From JBCCAG01 sp050331115 (GTDB lineage: Bacteria > Cyanobacteriota > Cyanobacteriia > CAKZMO01): a DNA stretch of 64,000 nucleotides. Shown piece after piece: positions 32,568-41,737 of the stretch. Within the stretch, counting starts at the first letter, position 1, and each line of letters starts with the position of its first letter. The DNA lies in NCBI GenBank assembly GCA_050331115.1, contig JBHJHD010000043.1, positions 62,001 to 126,000 of the forward strand, in the 5' to 3' direction. The notes below the pieces were generated by a model that saw only the letters and a list, made by a program, of their open reading frames with translations, did not search any database and was not told where the DNA came from. A program made the translations under genes and the position numbers.

Positions 32568-35006
32568 ATGGCAATTTCTGGAAAGCTAGTTACCCTGAAG
32601 CTCAATGGCCATCTGCACACCGGCTTCAGCGTCACGCTGGAAATCAGCGCCGACGGTGCGCCGCCCCACCTTGAGGTCAGCGGCCAGCTCCCTGCCGCAC
32701 CAGACGTCCTCCGGACCCTAACGACCTGGCAAACCACCTACCGCAGCCTGCAGCTCTCCACCCGCATTCGGCCCAAAGCGTTGCTCTATAAAGGCTCGCT
32801 GCATCAGCTGGACGACTGCCGTCAGATGGCCTCCGCGCTCAAAACCGACCTGGTGCAGTGGCTGGAATCAGCAGCTTTCCGCACCGTCGATCAGCGCCTG
32901 CGAGAAGAGATCAGCCGGGAAGCGCCGATTCGCATCCTGATTCGCACGTCGGATTCCAGTTTGTATCAGCTGCCGTGGCACTACTGGGACGTGGTTGACC
33001 GCTATTCCAATGTTGAGATTGCCTTTGGCGGTCTGGCGTTTGAGCACAGTGCCCAGCTGCCTGCGACCGTTAGGGCGTCTAGGCTGATAATCCTAGCCAT
33101 CCTGGGGCATCGGGAGGGCATTGACGTCGACATGGACCGCCACCTGCTGGGCGCGTTAGATGCAGACGTTTCGTTTTTAGTCGAACCCCAGCGGCAGGCG
33201 ATCAACGATCAGCTTTGGGAGCAGCCGTGGGATATTTTGTTCTTTGCGGGCCACAGCCAGACCGAAGCCGCCTCAGGGCGTATTTACATCAACCCGACCG
33301 ATAGTTTAACGATCGCGGAGCTGCAGTACGGCCTCCAGCGGGCGATCGCTCGCGGACTCCACCTGGCAATTTTCAACTCCTGCGACGGCTTAGGGCTGGC
33401 GGATGAGCTAAAGCAGCTGAACCTGCCGCAAATGATCGTCATGCGGCAGCCCGTCCCAGATCGGGTGGCGCAGCAGTTCCTCACCTACTTTCTCAGAGCC
33501 TACGCCAGCGGAGCTCCCCTGTACCTGGCGGTCCGTCAGGCCCGAGAGCAGCTCCAGGGGCTCGAAAAAGACTTCCCCTGCGCCAGCTGGCTGCCGGTGA
33601 TCTATCAGCACCTCGCCGCCCCGCCGCTAACCTGGCAGCAGCTCCGAGATCGGTCCTCCCAAAGCGCTGCCCCTGTCACACTACCCCCAAGGCGTCGAGA
33701 CGCTGGGGCAGATGGGGGCGATGACGCTGCACCAGGCGCTCTTACACCGGGGGATCGCGTCAAAGATCACGCCGCCCGAAAAGCGAGTCGCGTTTCTCCG
33801 CGAACCGGTGTGCTCATGGGGCTGGTGGTGACGGGGCTGGCTGCCCTAAGCCGATGGGTCGGACTGATGGAGACCGTTGAGCTAAGGGCCTACGACGCGG
33901 TTATGCAGCTCGCTCCTGCTGAAGCGCAGGATGACCGGCTTTTGCTGGTGACCATTGACGATCAAGATATTCAATATCAAATCGAGCAGGGTATGGACCT
34001 GCAGGGCTCCCTCTCCGAGCAGGCGTTGGCGACCCTGGTAGAGAAGCTACAACCCTTTGAACCGCAGAGTATCGGCCTGGATTTGTATCGTCCCAATGGA
34101 CTGGGACTAGACGCTTTGTCTGAGCTGCCCCTGTTTACGATTTGCAAGGCACCCGCCGCAGAGGGCGACCCGTATGGCGTGGAGCCTCCCCCAGACGTGC
34201 CCACGAATCAGATCGGCTTCAGCGATTTTGTCGCCGATGATGACGGGGCGCTCCGTCGGCAGTTGCTCGCAATTCGAAACGTCTCTTCAGCGTCTCGCTG
34301 CACCGTCAGCAACGCGTTCAACCTCTTACTGTCGCTGTACTATCTTCAGGATGTCGAGGGCATCGTCTATACGCTGACGCCAAACCAGGAGTTTCAGTTT
34401 GGCTCGGTGGTGCTCAAGCGATTGACGCCCTATGCCGGGGGCTATCACAACGTAGACGCGTCCGGCTATCAACTGCTGCTAAACTACCAGAGCCCTGACC
34501 GTCCTCAAGACATTGCCCCAACCATTCCCCTACGGAATATCCTGGCCGACGAAGTGCCGCTAGCCTCCATCGAGCAGCTCAAAGGTCGGATTGTGCTCGT
34601 GGGCGTCACGGCGCTGACGAGCAGCGATACCTGGGCCTCACCCTACAGCCACAGACAGATGGGCGCGGAGCGGCGGATTCCGGGCGTGGTGATGCAGGCG
34701 CAGATGGTGAGCCAAATCTTGAGTGCGGTCTTAGATCAACGCCCTCTAGTTTGGTGGTGGCCGGAATGGTTAGAGGTGATTTGGATTGGAGGCTGGGCTA
34801 CGTTGGGAGGGCTGCTGGCCAGTCTACGACGGAGCCCTGTCCAGCGGGTTGCCGTAGCGGTGGTGGGCTTAGCCGCGATCGCAGGGAGCTGCTACGGCCT
34901 GTTCCTTGTTGGGGGATGGGTGCCGCTGGTTCCGCCTGCGATCGCCTTCGTCCTATCCCTTGTCATAGTCGAGGCATGGTCTAGACGGGGGGCACTCCGG
35001 AAATGA
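32568..35006 (+). CDS. CHAT protease-CHASE2 sensor fusion membrane protein
   Basis: About 812 residues. The N-terminal cytoplasmic part (about 165-350) is a CHAT caspase-like domain with both catalytic residues in place: His in LFFAGHS (near 229) and Cys in FNSCDGLG (near 272). A helix at about 414-432 leads to an extracytoplasmic CHASE2 domain (about 440-700; LRAYDAVMQLAPAEAQDDRLLLVTIDDQDI), and C-terminal helices from about 733 (EVIWIGGWATLGGLLA, VAVAVVGLAAIAGSCYGLFLV, VPPAIAFVLSLVIVEAW) return the chain. There is no kinase, cyclase or other usual CHASE2 output; the protease takes that place. ATG at 32556 is possible; ATG at 32568 has GGGGAG four bases upstream. Confidence 0.88.
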   Translation: MAISGKLVTLKLNGHLHTGFSVTLEISADGAPPHLEVSGQLPAAPDVLRTLTTWQTTYRSLQLSTRIRPKALLYKGSLHQLDDCRQMASALKTDLVQWLESAAFRTVDQRLREEISREAPIRILIRTSDSSLYQLPWHYWDVVDRYSNVEIAFGGLAFEHSAQLPATVRASRLIILAILGHREGIDVDMDRHLLGALDADVSFLVEPQRQAINDQLWEQPWDILFFAGHSQTEAASGRIYINPTDSLTIAELQYGLQRAIARGLHLAIFNSCDGLGLADELKQLNLPQMIVMRQPVPDRVAQQFLTYFLRAYASGAPLYLAVRQAREQLQGLEKDFPCASWLPVIYQHLAAPPLTWQQLRDRSSQSAAPVTLPPRRRDAGADGGDDAAPGALTPGDRVKDHAARKASRVSPRTGVLMGLVVTGLAALSRWVGLMETVELRAYDAVMQLAPAEAQDDRLLLVTIDDQDIQYQIEQGMDLQGSLSEQALATLVEKLQPFEPQSIGLDLYRPNGLGLDALSELPLFTICKAPAAEGDPYGVEPPPDVPTNQIGFSDFVADDDGALRRQLLAIRNVSSASRCTVSNAFNLLLSLYYLQDVEGIVYTLTPNQEFQFGSVVLKRLTPYAGGYHNVDASGYQLLLNYQSPDRPQDIAPTIPLRNILADEVPLASIEQLKGRIVLVGVTALTSSDTWASPYSHRQMGAERRIPGVVMQAQMVSQILSAVLDQRPLVWWWPEWLEVIWIGGWATLGGLLASLRRSPVQRVAVAVVGLAAIAGSCYGLFLVGGWVPLVPPAIAFVLSLVIVEAWSRRGALRK

Positions 35007-35058
35007 CGTCGTCTCTGTTGAAGATTTCAAGATGGTCTCGTTTTCGGAGATGCAAACC

Positions 35059-35916
35059 ATGACGCCGCTGACGCAATTTCGACAAAAAGGCTGCTCAAGG
35101 CTAGGGCTGGCGATTCTGCTCGTCTGTGCCGGTTGGCTACCTCACGGGGAACGGTCTGCCGTGGCGCGCCCCCTAGAGCCGAGCAACCGCTTAAAGATTT
35201 CGTTCCAGCAGCCCAACACCTCCGAAACCAGCGCCCCCCGCGATCGCCCTCGGGGCGGCGGGACGCGCCCCATTTGCTCTGAGGCAGAGGTGCAATCGGG
35301 GCGCTGCAGCGGGGCTAGTCTCACCGCTCTCGTTCCCTTTCCAGAGAAGGTGCAGACGAGCGAAGCGGGTCAAACTACAACGATCTACCAAGCCTGGGGC
35401 CAAACCTTAGAAGCGGTGCCTACTCTCTGGTTCTACGTCCCGTACCCGGCAGAGGCCGTCCACAGCGCCGTGTTTGAGATGGTGGACGACGAGAATCAGC
35501 TCGTTGCCCAAGGAACCGACCTTGAAATTACGTCAACCCCCGGCGTCATTCGCTACACCCCGTCGCTTGACGTGCCCCTAGCGGTGGGCGAAACCTATCA
35601 GTGGAATCTGCTGCTGCGCGTTGACCCCGCACAGCCTGCCCTAGACGAGCTGGTGAGCGGCAGAATTAAGCGCGTTGAGGCCAGCGCTGACCTCAGCCAG
35701 CGGCTCGGCGAGGCATCATCCCCGCTGCAGCAGGCCACGGTTTTAGGTGAAGCAGGCATTTGGTACGACACGGTGACGACGCTGGCCAGTGTTTACGCTG
35801 AGCACTCGGCAGCGTGGGCGGATTTGCTGCGCGCTGTTGGACTGGAGGCGATCGCAGATGCGCCGCTAGTAGATTGCTGTAGTGAGGCCGCGCCGCTGCA
35901 AAGCGATCGCCCCTAA
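35059..35916 (+). CDS. DUF928 exported protein
   Basis: About 285 residues with a signal peptide (RLGLAILLVCAGWLPHGERSAVA) and the DUF928 domain: TLEAVPTLWFYVPYPAEAVHSAVFEMVDDENQLV, PGVIRYTPSLDVPLAVGETYQWNLLLRVDP, then a helical C-terminus (GEAGIWYDTVTTLASVYAEH). A Pro/Arg/Gly-rich segment and a possible Cys pair follow the signal. The frame extends to 35032, but ATG at 35059 with GGAG nine bases upstream is preferred. Cyanobacterial family of unknown role that I know to accompany CHASE2 and TPR-CHAT genes. Its TAA overlaps the stop of the convergent TPR-CHAT gene. Confidence 0.85.
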   Translation: MTPLTQFRQKGCSRLGLAILLVCAGWLPHGERSAVARPLEPSNRLKISFQQPNTSETSAPRDRPRGGGTRPICSEAEVQSGRCSGASLTALVPFPEKVQTSEAGQTTTIYQAWGQTLEAVPTLWFYVPYPAEAVHSAVFEMVDDENQLVAQGTDLEITSTPGVIRYTPSLDVPLAVGETYQWNLLLRVDPAQPALDELVSGRIKRVEASADLSQRLGEASSPLQQATVLGEAGIWYDTVTTLASVYAEHSAAWADLLRAVGLEAIADAPLVDCCSEAAPLQSDRP

Positions 35917-38765
35917 AACCAATTGCCCAGCAAAATGAAGGCCGACCAATACACCGGCAGGTTAAATCGCGGGTTTTGCAACAGCTCTTGCTGCGCTAGC
36001 CGCAGCGCCTCCGCCTTTGTCGCCACCGAGGGATTCGCCAAGTTCTGGTAGAACAGCCCTACCAGCTCCGCCGTTGCCTCATCATCCACCTGCCACAGCG
36101 AAGCAATCGTGCTGCGGGCCCCCGATCGCACCGCCACCCCCGCCATCCCGAGCGCCGCCCGCTTATCCCCGGCCACCGTCTGACAGGCGCTTAGAAACAG
36201 CAGCTGCAGAGGGTCGGGCCGCGTTTGCTCTCGGCTGCTCAACAGCTTCCCCAGCTGAGCTAAGCTGAGGCGATCGCCATCCCCAGTGACGATAAAGGTG
36301 TCCTCGGGCTGGGAGCTAAACTGGCCGTGGGTGGCCAGATGTACGATCGGAGCCGACTGCTGACTCATGCGGCGCTTCAGGGCGCTATAGGTAAAGGCGC
36401 TATCCTGCAATACCTCTGTCTTGCCCAGCGCCTGTTGAATCGACCGGACCTCCTGCTCAACCGCAGGCAGGGCTGCAAAATTTGAATCGGGCAAGGGGTT
36501 AACCAAGCCCGCTACCAGCGCCTCCAGGGACTGATCCGCTAGCGAGGGCGCGGTGAGCAGCGTCAGCCCCGGTGTGGCGGCGATCGCATAGTTTTGAATC
36601 AAGTAGGTTTCGCCATCGTAGAGCGCCGCCATGGGAATATTTTGCAGCTGGCCGTCGAGGACAAACACCAGCGTGTTGGTGCCGTGACGCTCCAGGTCTG
36701 CTTCAAAAGGCGCGATCAGCCAATCATAGACCTGCTGGGAGGTTTGCTGCAGGGCTGGCAGCTGGGACAGCAGCTTCTGCTGAAGGGATTGACGCAGGGC
36801 GGTCAGCGTGGCTTCAACCTCAGCTTGAGGAATCCGAACTCGGTGAAAGCGGAGCGTCTCCGCTTGGGGGAGCTTTAAGATCACGTCTAGCTGGTCGTCC
36901 AGAATAACGGTGTAGATAAAAGCGGCGGCGGTATCCGCCTGCTCTAAAATTTGATCGATTTCCACCAGTTCTACCTCGGTGCAGGTTTGCCGAAGAAAGT
37001 TTTCCACCTCTGACACCTGTAGGGAGTCAATCACCTGACGGGCCTGCTTGAGAGCGGGAGCATCCGGGGCATCTGGGCGCAGCAGCAGGCTAACCAGCTG
37101 CCGGTAGACCGGCTCGATATTTTCTCGAAACGAAAACTGAACCTCCGAGTTGAGAAAGGTCAGGTCGCGGCGTAGGGCTTGCAGCGCCTCAAAAGCGAGC
37201 TGATAGGCGGCGATCGCTTTCTGGGTATGCCCCTGGGCGTCGTAGATCTGCGCTAGCTGCCACTGCCACCGGTAGCCCAGGTCTGGGGCCTGAATGCTTT
37301 GGGCGATCGCCAGCGCGGCCTGGGTCGTCTGCTGCGCCGCCAGCCAGTTGGCGCGGGCTTTCTGCAAACGGCCCAGAATACCCAATGCATAGGACTGCGT
37401 CCGGGCATCCCCTAGGTCTTCTGCATCTTGGGTTGCTACATCGGTATAGCGAAACGCCGCGCTAACCCACTCGTCATTGACGGGCTGGCCATCAAGGGTG
37501 CTGATCTGCATGAGGCTTTGGGCAAAGTTGAGGCGGGCGTAGACGGCGGGTTGACTGGGAGGAAGTTCCAAGAGGGAACTATTCAATATCTGAGATGCTT
37601 GAGCCCAAATTGTTTGGATTTCAACGTCAAAACCGAGCTGGCTGGCTTCTAGGAAATCTGGATACACCGTATCTCGCAAGTCAAGCAGCAGACTTAGGCG
37701 CTGCAGTTGCGCCTGAATTGAAATCAGGCTTGGGGCTGCGCGGTCCCCCCGCTGAGCCGCTTGTTGATAAGCCTGTAGGGCGATGGTCGAAGACCGGCCA
37801 ACTAACGCCGCTTGCTCAACTGTCGGCCCAGCGTCGCCTGTCCGAATAAGCTCGGCTTTAGCCCGTTCGTAATAGGCCCGTTCGGTTTCTCCCAGGCCCA
37901 GCAACAGCGCCGCCTCTTCTTCGGAAGTCTGCAGGGATTGAACCACAGCGATTCCCTGCTGTAAGACCTGGCGCGATCGCTCCAAATCGCCCATCGACCG
38001 CAGCAGGTTTCCTAAGGTGCGCAGTCCTAACACCTGAATTTGGGGCTCTGGGGCAGATGCAAACCTCTGGACAATTTGGTCAAACTCATCCTCGTCTGAC
38101 CACTCACAGCGGCGGTCAGCCTTCAAAGACGTCAGCAGCGTCCGACACGACTGCCGATAAAACCCCAGCGTCCCCAGCGCCGCCGCCTGGTTGATCAGGC
38201 TACCGCGCCAGCCGGTGTTGTCCTCAAGCTGCTTGTACAGGTCTGCCGCCAACCGCCAAGATTCTAGAGCCGTCTCCGGCTGTCCCTGGGAGAGCTGAAG
38301 GCGTCCCTGGGCGTTGAGGGCTTGGGCGTAGAGCTGACGATGCTCTGGAGAATTGGCGGTTGCTGAAGCACCGCGAACCAGCGCTAGGCTCTGGTCAATG
38401 GCGTCTTCGGCCTGGGGCCACTGCTCTAAATGCTGGTGTGCCAGGGAGAGGTAGGTCAGCGCCATGCCCTGATGCAGAGCGTCATCGGTATTGTCGTAGA
38501 CTTGAGCCGCCTGCTGCCAGAGGGCGATCGCCTGCTGGAAGTCTCCGGCAGCGTAAAGCGATCGCCCTTGCTCAACCCACTGGGCTGCGGAGGCGATCGG
38601 TATTGCGACGCTAGGCTGACTGGCGGCGGGCCGAGACTGCGGGAAGGCGATCGACATGACCAGGGTCAGGCCCAGTCCCATAAGGGTCCCGATCAGCAGG
38701 CGATAGCCACGCTGCCCGAGGCGTTGCTGTGTGCAGTGAGCTAGTTTGCTAACTAATTTGGGCAT
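35913..38765 (-). CDS. Exported TPR-CHAT caspase-like protein
   Basis: A 950-residue protein. An N-terminal signal/anchor (LLIGTLMGLGLTLVMSIAF) directs it across the membrane. TPR-type repeats span about 60-540 (ASAAQWVEQGRSLYAAGDFQQAIALWQQAAQVY; ALTYLSLAHQHLEQWPQAEDAIDQSLAL and others). The C-terminal CHAT domain (about 650-950) has the catalytic dyad His 813 (VHLATHGQF) and Cys 861 (LFLSACQT), and ends WSAFILLGNW, the standard CHAT end. Such proteins are widespread in cyanobacteria; their targets are largely unknown. It starts 15 bases after the haemagglutinin-like gene, so the two are one operon. Its stop overlaps that of DUF928 (ctaa). Confidence 0.9.
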   Translation of the reverse strand: MPKLVSKLAHCTQQRLGQRGYRLLIGTLMGLGLTLVMSIAFPQSRPAASQPSVAIPIASAAQWVEQGRSLYAAGDFQQAIALWQQAAQVYDNTDDALHQGMALTYLSLAHQHLEQWPQAEDAIDQSLALVRGASATANSPEHRQLYAQALNAQGRLQLSQGQPETALESWRLAADLYKQLEDNTGWRGSLINQAAALGTLGFYRQSCRTLLTSLKADRRCEWSDEDEFDQIVQRFASAPEPQIQVLGLRTLGNLLRSMGDLERSRQVLQQGIAVVQSLQTSEEEAALLLGLGETERAYYERAKAELIRTGDAGPTVEQAALVGRSSTIALQAYQQAAQRGDRAAPSLISIQAQLQRLSLLLDLRDTVYPDFLEASQLGFDVEIQTIWAQASQILNSSLLELPPSQPAVYARLNFAQSLMQISTLDGQPVNDEWVSAAFRYTDVATQDAEDLGDARTQSYALGILGRLQKARANWLAAQQTTQAALAIAQSIQAPDLGYRWQWQLAQIYDAQGHTQKAIAAYQLAFEALQALRRDLTFLNSEVQFSFRENIEPVYRQLVSLLLRPDAPDAPALKQARQVIDSLQVSEVENFLRQTCTEVELVEIDQILEQADTAAAFIYTVILDDQLDVILKLPQAETLRFHRVRIPQAEVEATLTALRQSLQQKLLSQLPALQQTSQQVYDWLIAPFEADLERHGTNTLVFVLDGQLQNIPMAALYDGETYLIQNYAIAATPGLTLLTAPSLADQSLEALVAGLVNPLPDSNFAALPAVEQEVRSIQQALGKTEVLQDSAFTYSALKRRMSQQSAPIVHLATHGQFSSQPEDTFIVTGDGDRLSLAQLGKLLSSREQTRPDPLQLLFLSACQTVAGDKRAALGMAGVAVRSGARSTIASLWQVDDEATAELVGLFYQNLANPSVATKAEALRLAQQELLQNPRFNLPVYWSAFILLGNWF

Positions 38766-38780
38766 GGGTAAAGGCCTTGT

Positions 38781-41564
38781 CTAAGACGGCGCACAGGTTG
38801 CCGCAGAAGCCCGCCAGGAATGGCCCCCTTGGGCGGGCGTGGCCTGCGCCGTTAAGATGATCTCGCCATCGGGGCCAACAATCCAGCCCTGTGCTTCAAT
38901 GGGCTGCTCCTGGTGCCTAGGGGCGATCGCTCCTTCTACCACAGCTGCTGACGCGCCAATCGTGCTGCCCTGCTGAGGCGATCGCAGGTCTTCCCAGACG
39001 GTGAGGCTATTGCTGGCCTGCGTCGGCTGGGGCGGCCTGCCGCCGCGCCCCACATTGACAAAGCTGCTGCTGGAGGAGGATTGACTGGCGTAGCAGCGCT
39101 GCTGCAGCTGGGGGGCAGCTAGCGTTTCGGGTAGTTCAGCGCGTTGGCGATCGGGAAGCGTGTCAGGCGTGTCTAGAATAATTTGCCCGTCTAGACTAGG
39201 ATTATTTTGCGAGATGGCGGTGATGTCGCTGCTCTGTAGGAGGCTGGGCTCCAGAGGGGCGTCGGGGTCTAGCAAGTCTTCTAGCTCGGCCCGACTGCGG
39301 GGCATGAGGCCAATCACCCCTTCCCTAGCGGTAAGCCGGACTTGCCCGCCCTGGCCGTCAAAGGCGTTGGCGGTAATGTCGCTGTTGCCTAAGGCGTTGG
39401 CAACGACCCACTGGCTGGCAATGGTGATGTTTCCCCCGTCGCCGTCCGTTTCCAGCGACCCAGCAGTGGTTGAGATGCGGCTATTGTCATCAAGGGCAAG
39501 CAGATCCTGCGCCCTAAGGATGATGTTGCCCGCATTGCCTGACGCAGTTTCGGCGACGATTTGGCTGTTCCCGACCATCTGCACCGTATCGGCATCGATG
39601 CGCAGATTGCCGCCCAGCCCAAAGCCGTCGTTACGCGAGGTAATGACGCCGCCATCGCGCAGTGACAATCGTGGCGTGTTAAGTCGAACATTACCTGCGT
39701 CACCTGATCCATCTTCTAGCACCTGGGTTTGCAGGCTGCTGGGGGTGCCGTCTGTCGATGTCCCCACAATTTGCACCGAGTCGGCCGCGTTGAGAGTAAT
39801 GGTTCCACCTTCCCCAAACCCGATAATCCTTGCAGAGACGAAGGCTCCGTTCTGGACTAGCAGTCTGTCGGTGTCGATGCGTAGGCGACCGGCACTGCCC
39901 GATCCTTCAGCGCCAACTAACAGACCACTGCGGGCACCATTATCTGCAATCCCCCTAAGTGTGATCGACTCAGCGCGTATCACCAAGCTACCACCGTCTC
40001 CGTTTCCTCTCGAACTCGACGCGGCTATGGCGGCACCATCCTCGACCAAAAGCTCTCCTGTCTCCACACGTAAGCGTCCGGCATCGCCACTACTCTCAAG
40101 CTGTGTGGTGGCCAATATGCCAGACACAGGGATTCTTAGGCCAGCCGACTCTGCCGTACCACTCAGCTGTACCGAATCAGCCGCAATAATCGCGATGTTG
40201 CCGCCCTCTCCTGACGCAAATGTGGAGGCTGAAATCTGTGCGCCACCTCGAAGGATCAAGCGCTGTGTTTCAACCCGCAAATTTCCGGCTCGTCCCGACG
40301 TCTCGGTTTGCGTAAATAGCCCGCTCGGTTGAACCGTACCGTCCACAGTCGTTGTCCCCACTAGCATGACTGAGTCAGAGGCTCGAATCACCAACCGTCC
40401 GCCGTCCCCAAGGCTAAAGATGCCGTCCGCCGCTCCTGTCGTGGCCCGGATGGCGCCGCCGCCGCGGGTAACGAGCTGTTGCGTTTCGACAAGCAGATTG
40501 CCGCCGCTTCCGCCGAAACCACTGAAGGTTTCGGTGGCCAGCAAGCTGCCAGACAGCACCTCAAGCCGCTCTAATGCCTGAACACGCACTGGCCTTCCCG
40601 GCTGCGAAGTAAAGTTAGTTGCCTGAACCCGAGAGTCATTTGCTAGGCTGATGCGCCGACCGGTCAGCTGAATGCTGCCCTGCAGCACCTCGACCAGCGC
40701 TTCTTCGCTAAACGTAACGTCAGCAAGCGGCGCTTTAGTTGGATATCGCAACCGTATCTGAGAGCCCACCACATCCAATGCGACTTGTCCTGCATCCGCC
40801 AGCCCGCCAAGGTCAACCCGTCCATTGGGGGCGATTAGGCCACCACCTTCGTTGGTAACCTCACCACCAACTAAGGTGAGCGTACTGCCTTCGCTAACCT
40901 GTAGACCGGGAAGGCTTACATTGAGGCTGGGGACAACTTCTCTGGCTTGAGCACGGTTGATGATAGGTCGAGGTGTAGCGCCGAACTGCAGCCCGGTCGG
41001 AGTATTGACGGTGAGTAGGGGTGGGGGTTGAGGATTGGTGGCGCTAAATTCAATATCGCCATCGAACAACAGGCTATCAGCCGTGGTGGCTAAGAAAGCG
41101 CCTGCAACATCTAGCTGGGCGGTTTCGCCAAAGAGAATGCCGCTGGGGTTGATAAGAAACAGGTTGGCGCTAGGGCTTGCTCCGCTGACCCGCAGGGTGC
41201 CAAAAATCTCAGAGCGATCGCCCCCGGTGACCCGTCCAATAACGGCATTGATGCCAGCAGGGGTAGCAAAATCAGCGACGCGGTTTGCGCCTACGTCAAA
41301 CCGCCGAAAGCTATGGAACAGATTGCCGCCCCGCTGTGCGCCACCGCTGATGCGATCGCTATTTCCGCTTGGGGTCACGATAGAGCGATCGCCTCCTAAG
41401 GTGTTGTCGGGTCTAACCTGAGCAACGACCTGTCTAAAAGTCGAATCAGTCCCTGAGGCTAGAAGCACAACAAGAGCTGATATAGGGAAAAATCGCAACA
41501 ACCCAAAACAGCGCCATAGACTGAAAATAGTGTTAAATCTTGTCTGATAGTTGTCGATAGTCAT
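38781..41564 (-). CDS. Filamentous haemagglutinin-type exoprotein (TpsA-like)
   Basis: A 927-residue surface or secreted protein. A signal region (residues about 15-50) is followed by the two-partner secretion domain with NLFLINPSGILFG at 134-146 (the NPNG-type motif) and IIGRVTGGDRSEIFGTLRVSG-like text. Then come ~20-residue beta-helix repeats throughout (GGNLLVETQQLVTRGGGAIRATT, GGNIAIIAADSVQLSGTAES, AGNVRLNTPRLSLRDGGVI). The C-terminus has RCYASQSSSSSSFVNVGRGGRPPQP...VWEDLR, a cyanobacterial signature, and a late Cys. No TpsB/ShlB transporter gene is in the window. Operon with TPR-CHAT. Likely adhesin; this follows from the family. Confidence 0.9.
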   Translation of the reverse strand: MTIDNYQTRFNTIFSLWRCFGLLRFFPISALVVLLASGTDSTFRQVVAQVRPDNTLGGDRSIVTPSGNSDRISGGAQRGGNLFHSFRRFDVGANRVADFATPAGINAVIGRVTGGDRSEIFGTLRVSGASPSANLFLINPSGILFGETAQLDVAGAFLATTADSLLFDGDIEFSATNPQPPPLLTVNTPTGLQFGATPRPIINRAQAREVVPSLNVSLPGLQVSEGSTLTLVGGEVTNEGGGLIAPNGRVDLGGLADAGQVALDVVGSQIRLRYPTKAPLADVTFSEEALVEVLQGSIQLTGRRISLANDSRVQATNFTSQPGRPVRVQALERLEVLSGSLLATETFSGFGGSGGNLLVETQQLVTRGGGAIRATTGAADGIFSLGDGGRLVIRASDSVMLVGTTTVDGTVQPSGLFTQTETSGRAGNLRVETQRLILRGGAQISASTFASGEGGNIAIIAADSVQLSGTAESAGLRIPVSGILATTQLESSGDAGRLRVETGELLVEDGAAIAASSSRGNGDGGSLVIRAESITLRGIADNGARSGLLVGAEGSGSAGRLRIDTDRLLVQNGAFVSARIIGFGEGGTITLNAADSVQIVGTSTDGTPSSLQTQVLEDGSGDAGNVRLNTPRLSLRDGGVITSRNDGFGLGGNLRIDADTVQMVGNSQIVAETASGNAGNIILRAQDLLALDDNSRISTTAGSLETDGDGGNITIASQWVVANALGNSDITANAFDGQGGQVRLTAREGVIGLMPRSRAELEDLLDPDAPLEPSLLQSSDITAISQNNPSLDGQIILDTPDTLPDRQRAELPETLAAPQLQQRCYASQSSSSSSFVNVGRGGRPPQPTQASNSLTVWEDLRSPQQGSTIGASAAVVEGAIAPRHQEQPIEAQGWIVGPDGEIILTAQATPAQGGHSWRASAATCAPS

Positions 41565-41737
41565 GCTTACAAACCTGAACCAGTCGCTAGGCCATCAGGG
41601 AAAGTGACTTTAGCTTATGAGCGACATCTCAAAGCGTCAAAGCTGTTTAATCAAGAATTTAGACGGTGGCGCTGTCACATTTTGCTATTTTGTTGCGCGC
41701 CGTTTCACTTGCTGCCCGACCACCGTAGGCGCAAAAA

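Noticed and set aside
39160..40332. 390-codon open frame on the plus strand
   Set aside because: It is antisense to the haemagglutinin-type gene; the repetitive beta-helix codons leave an open complementary frame of Ser/Pro/Arg-rich sequence with no family signature.
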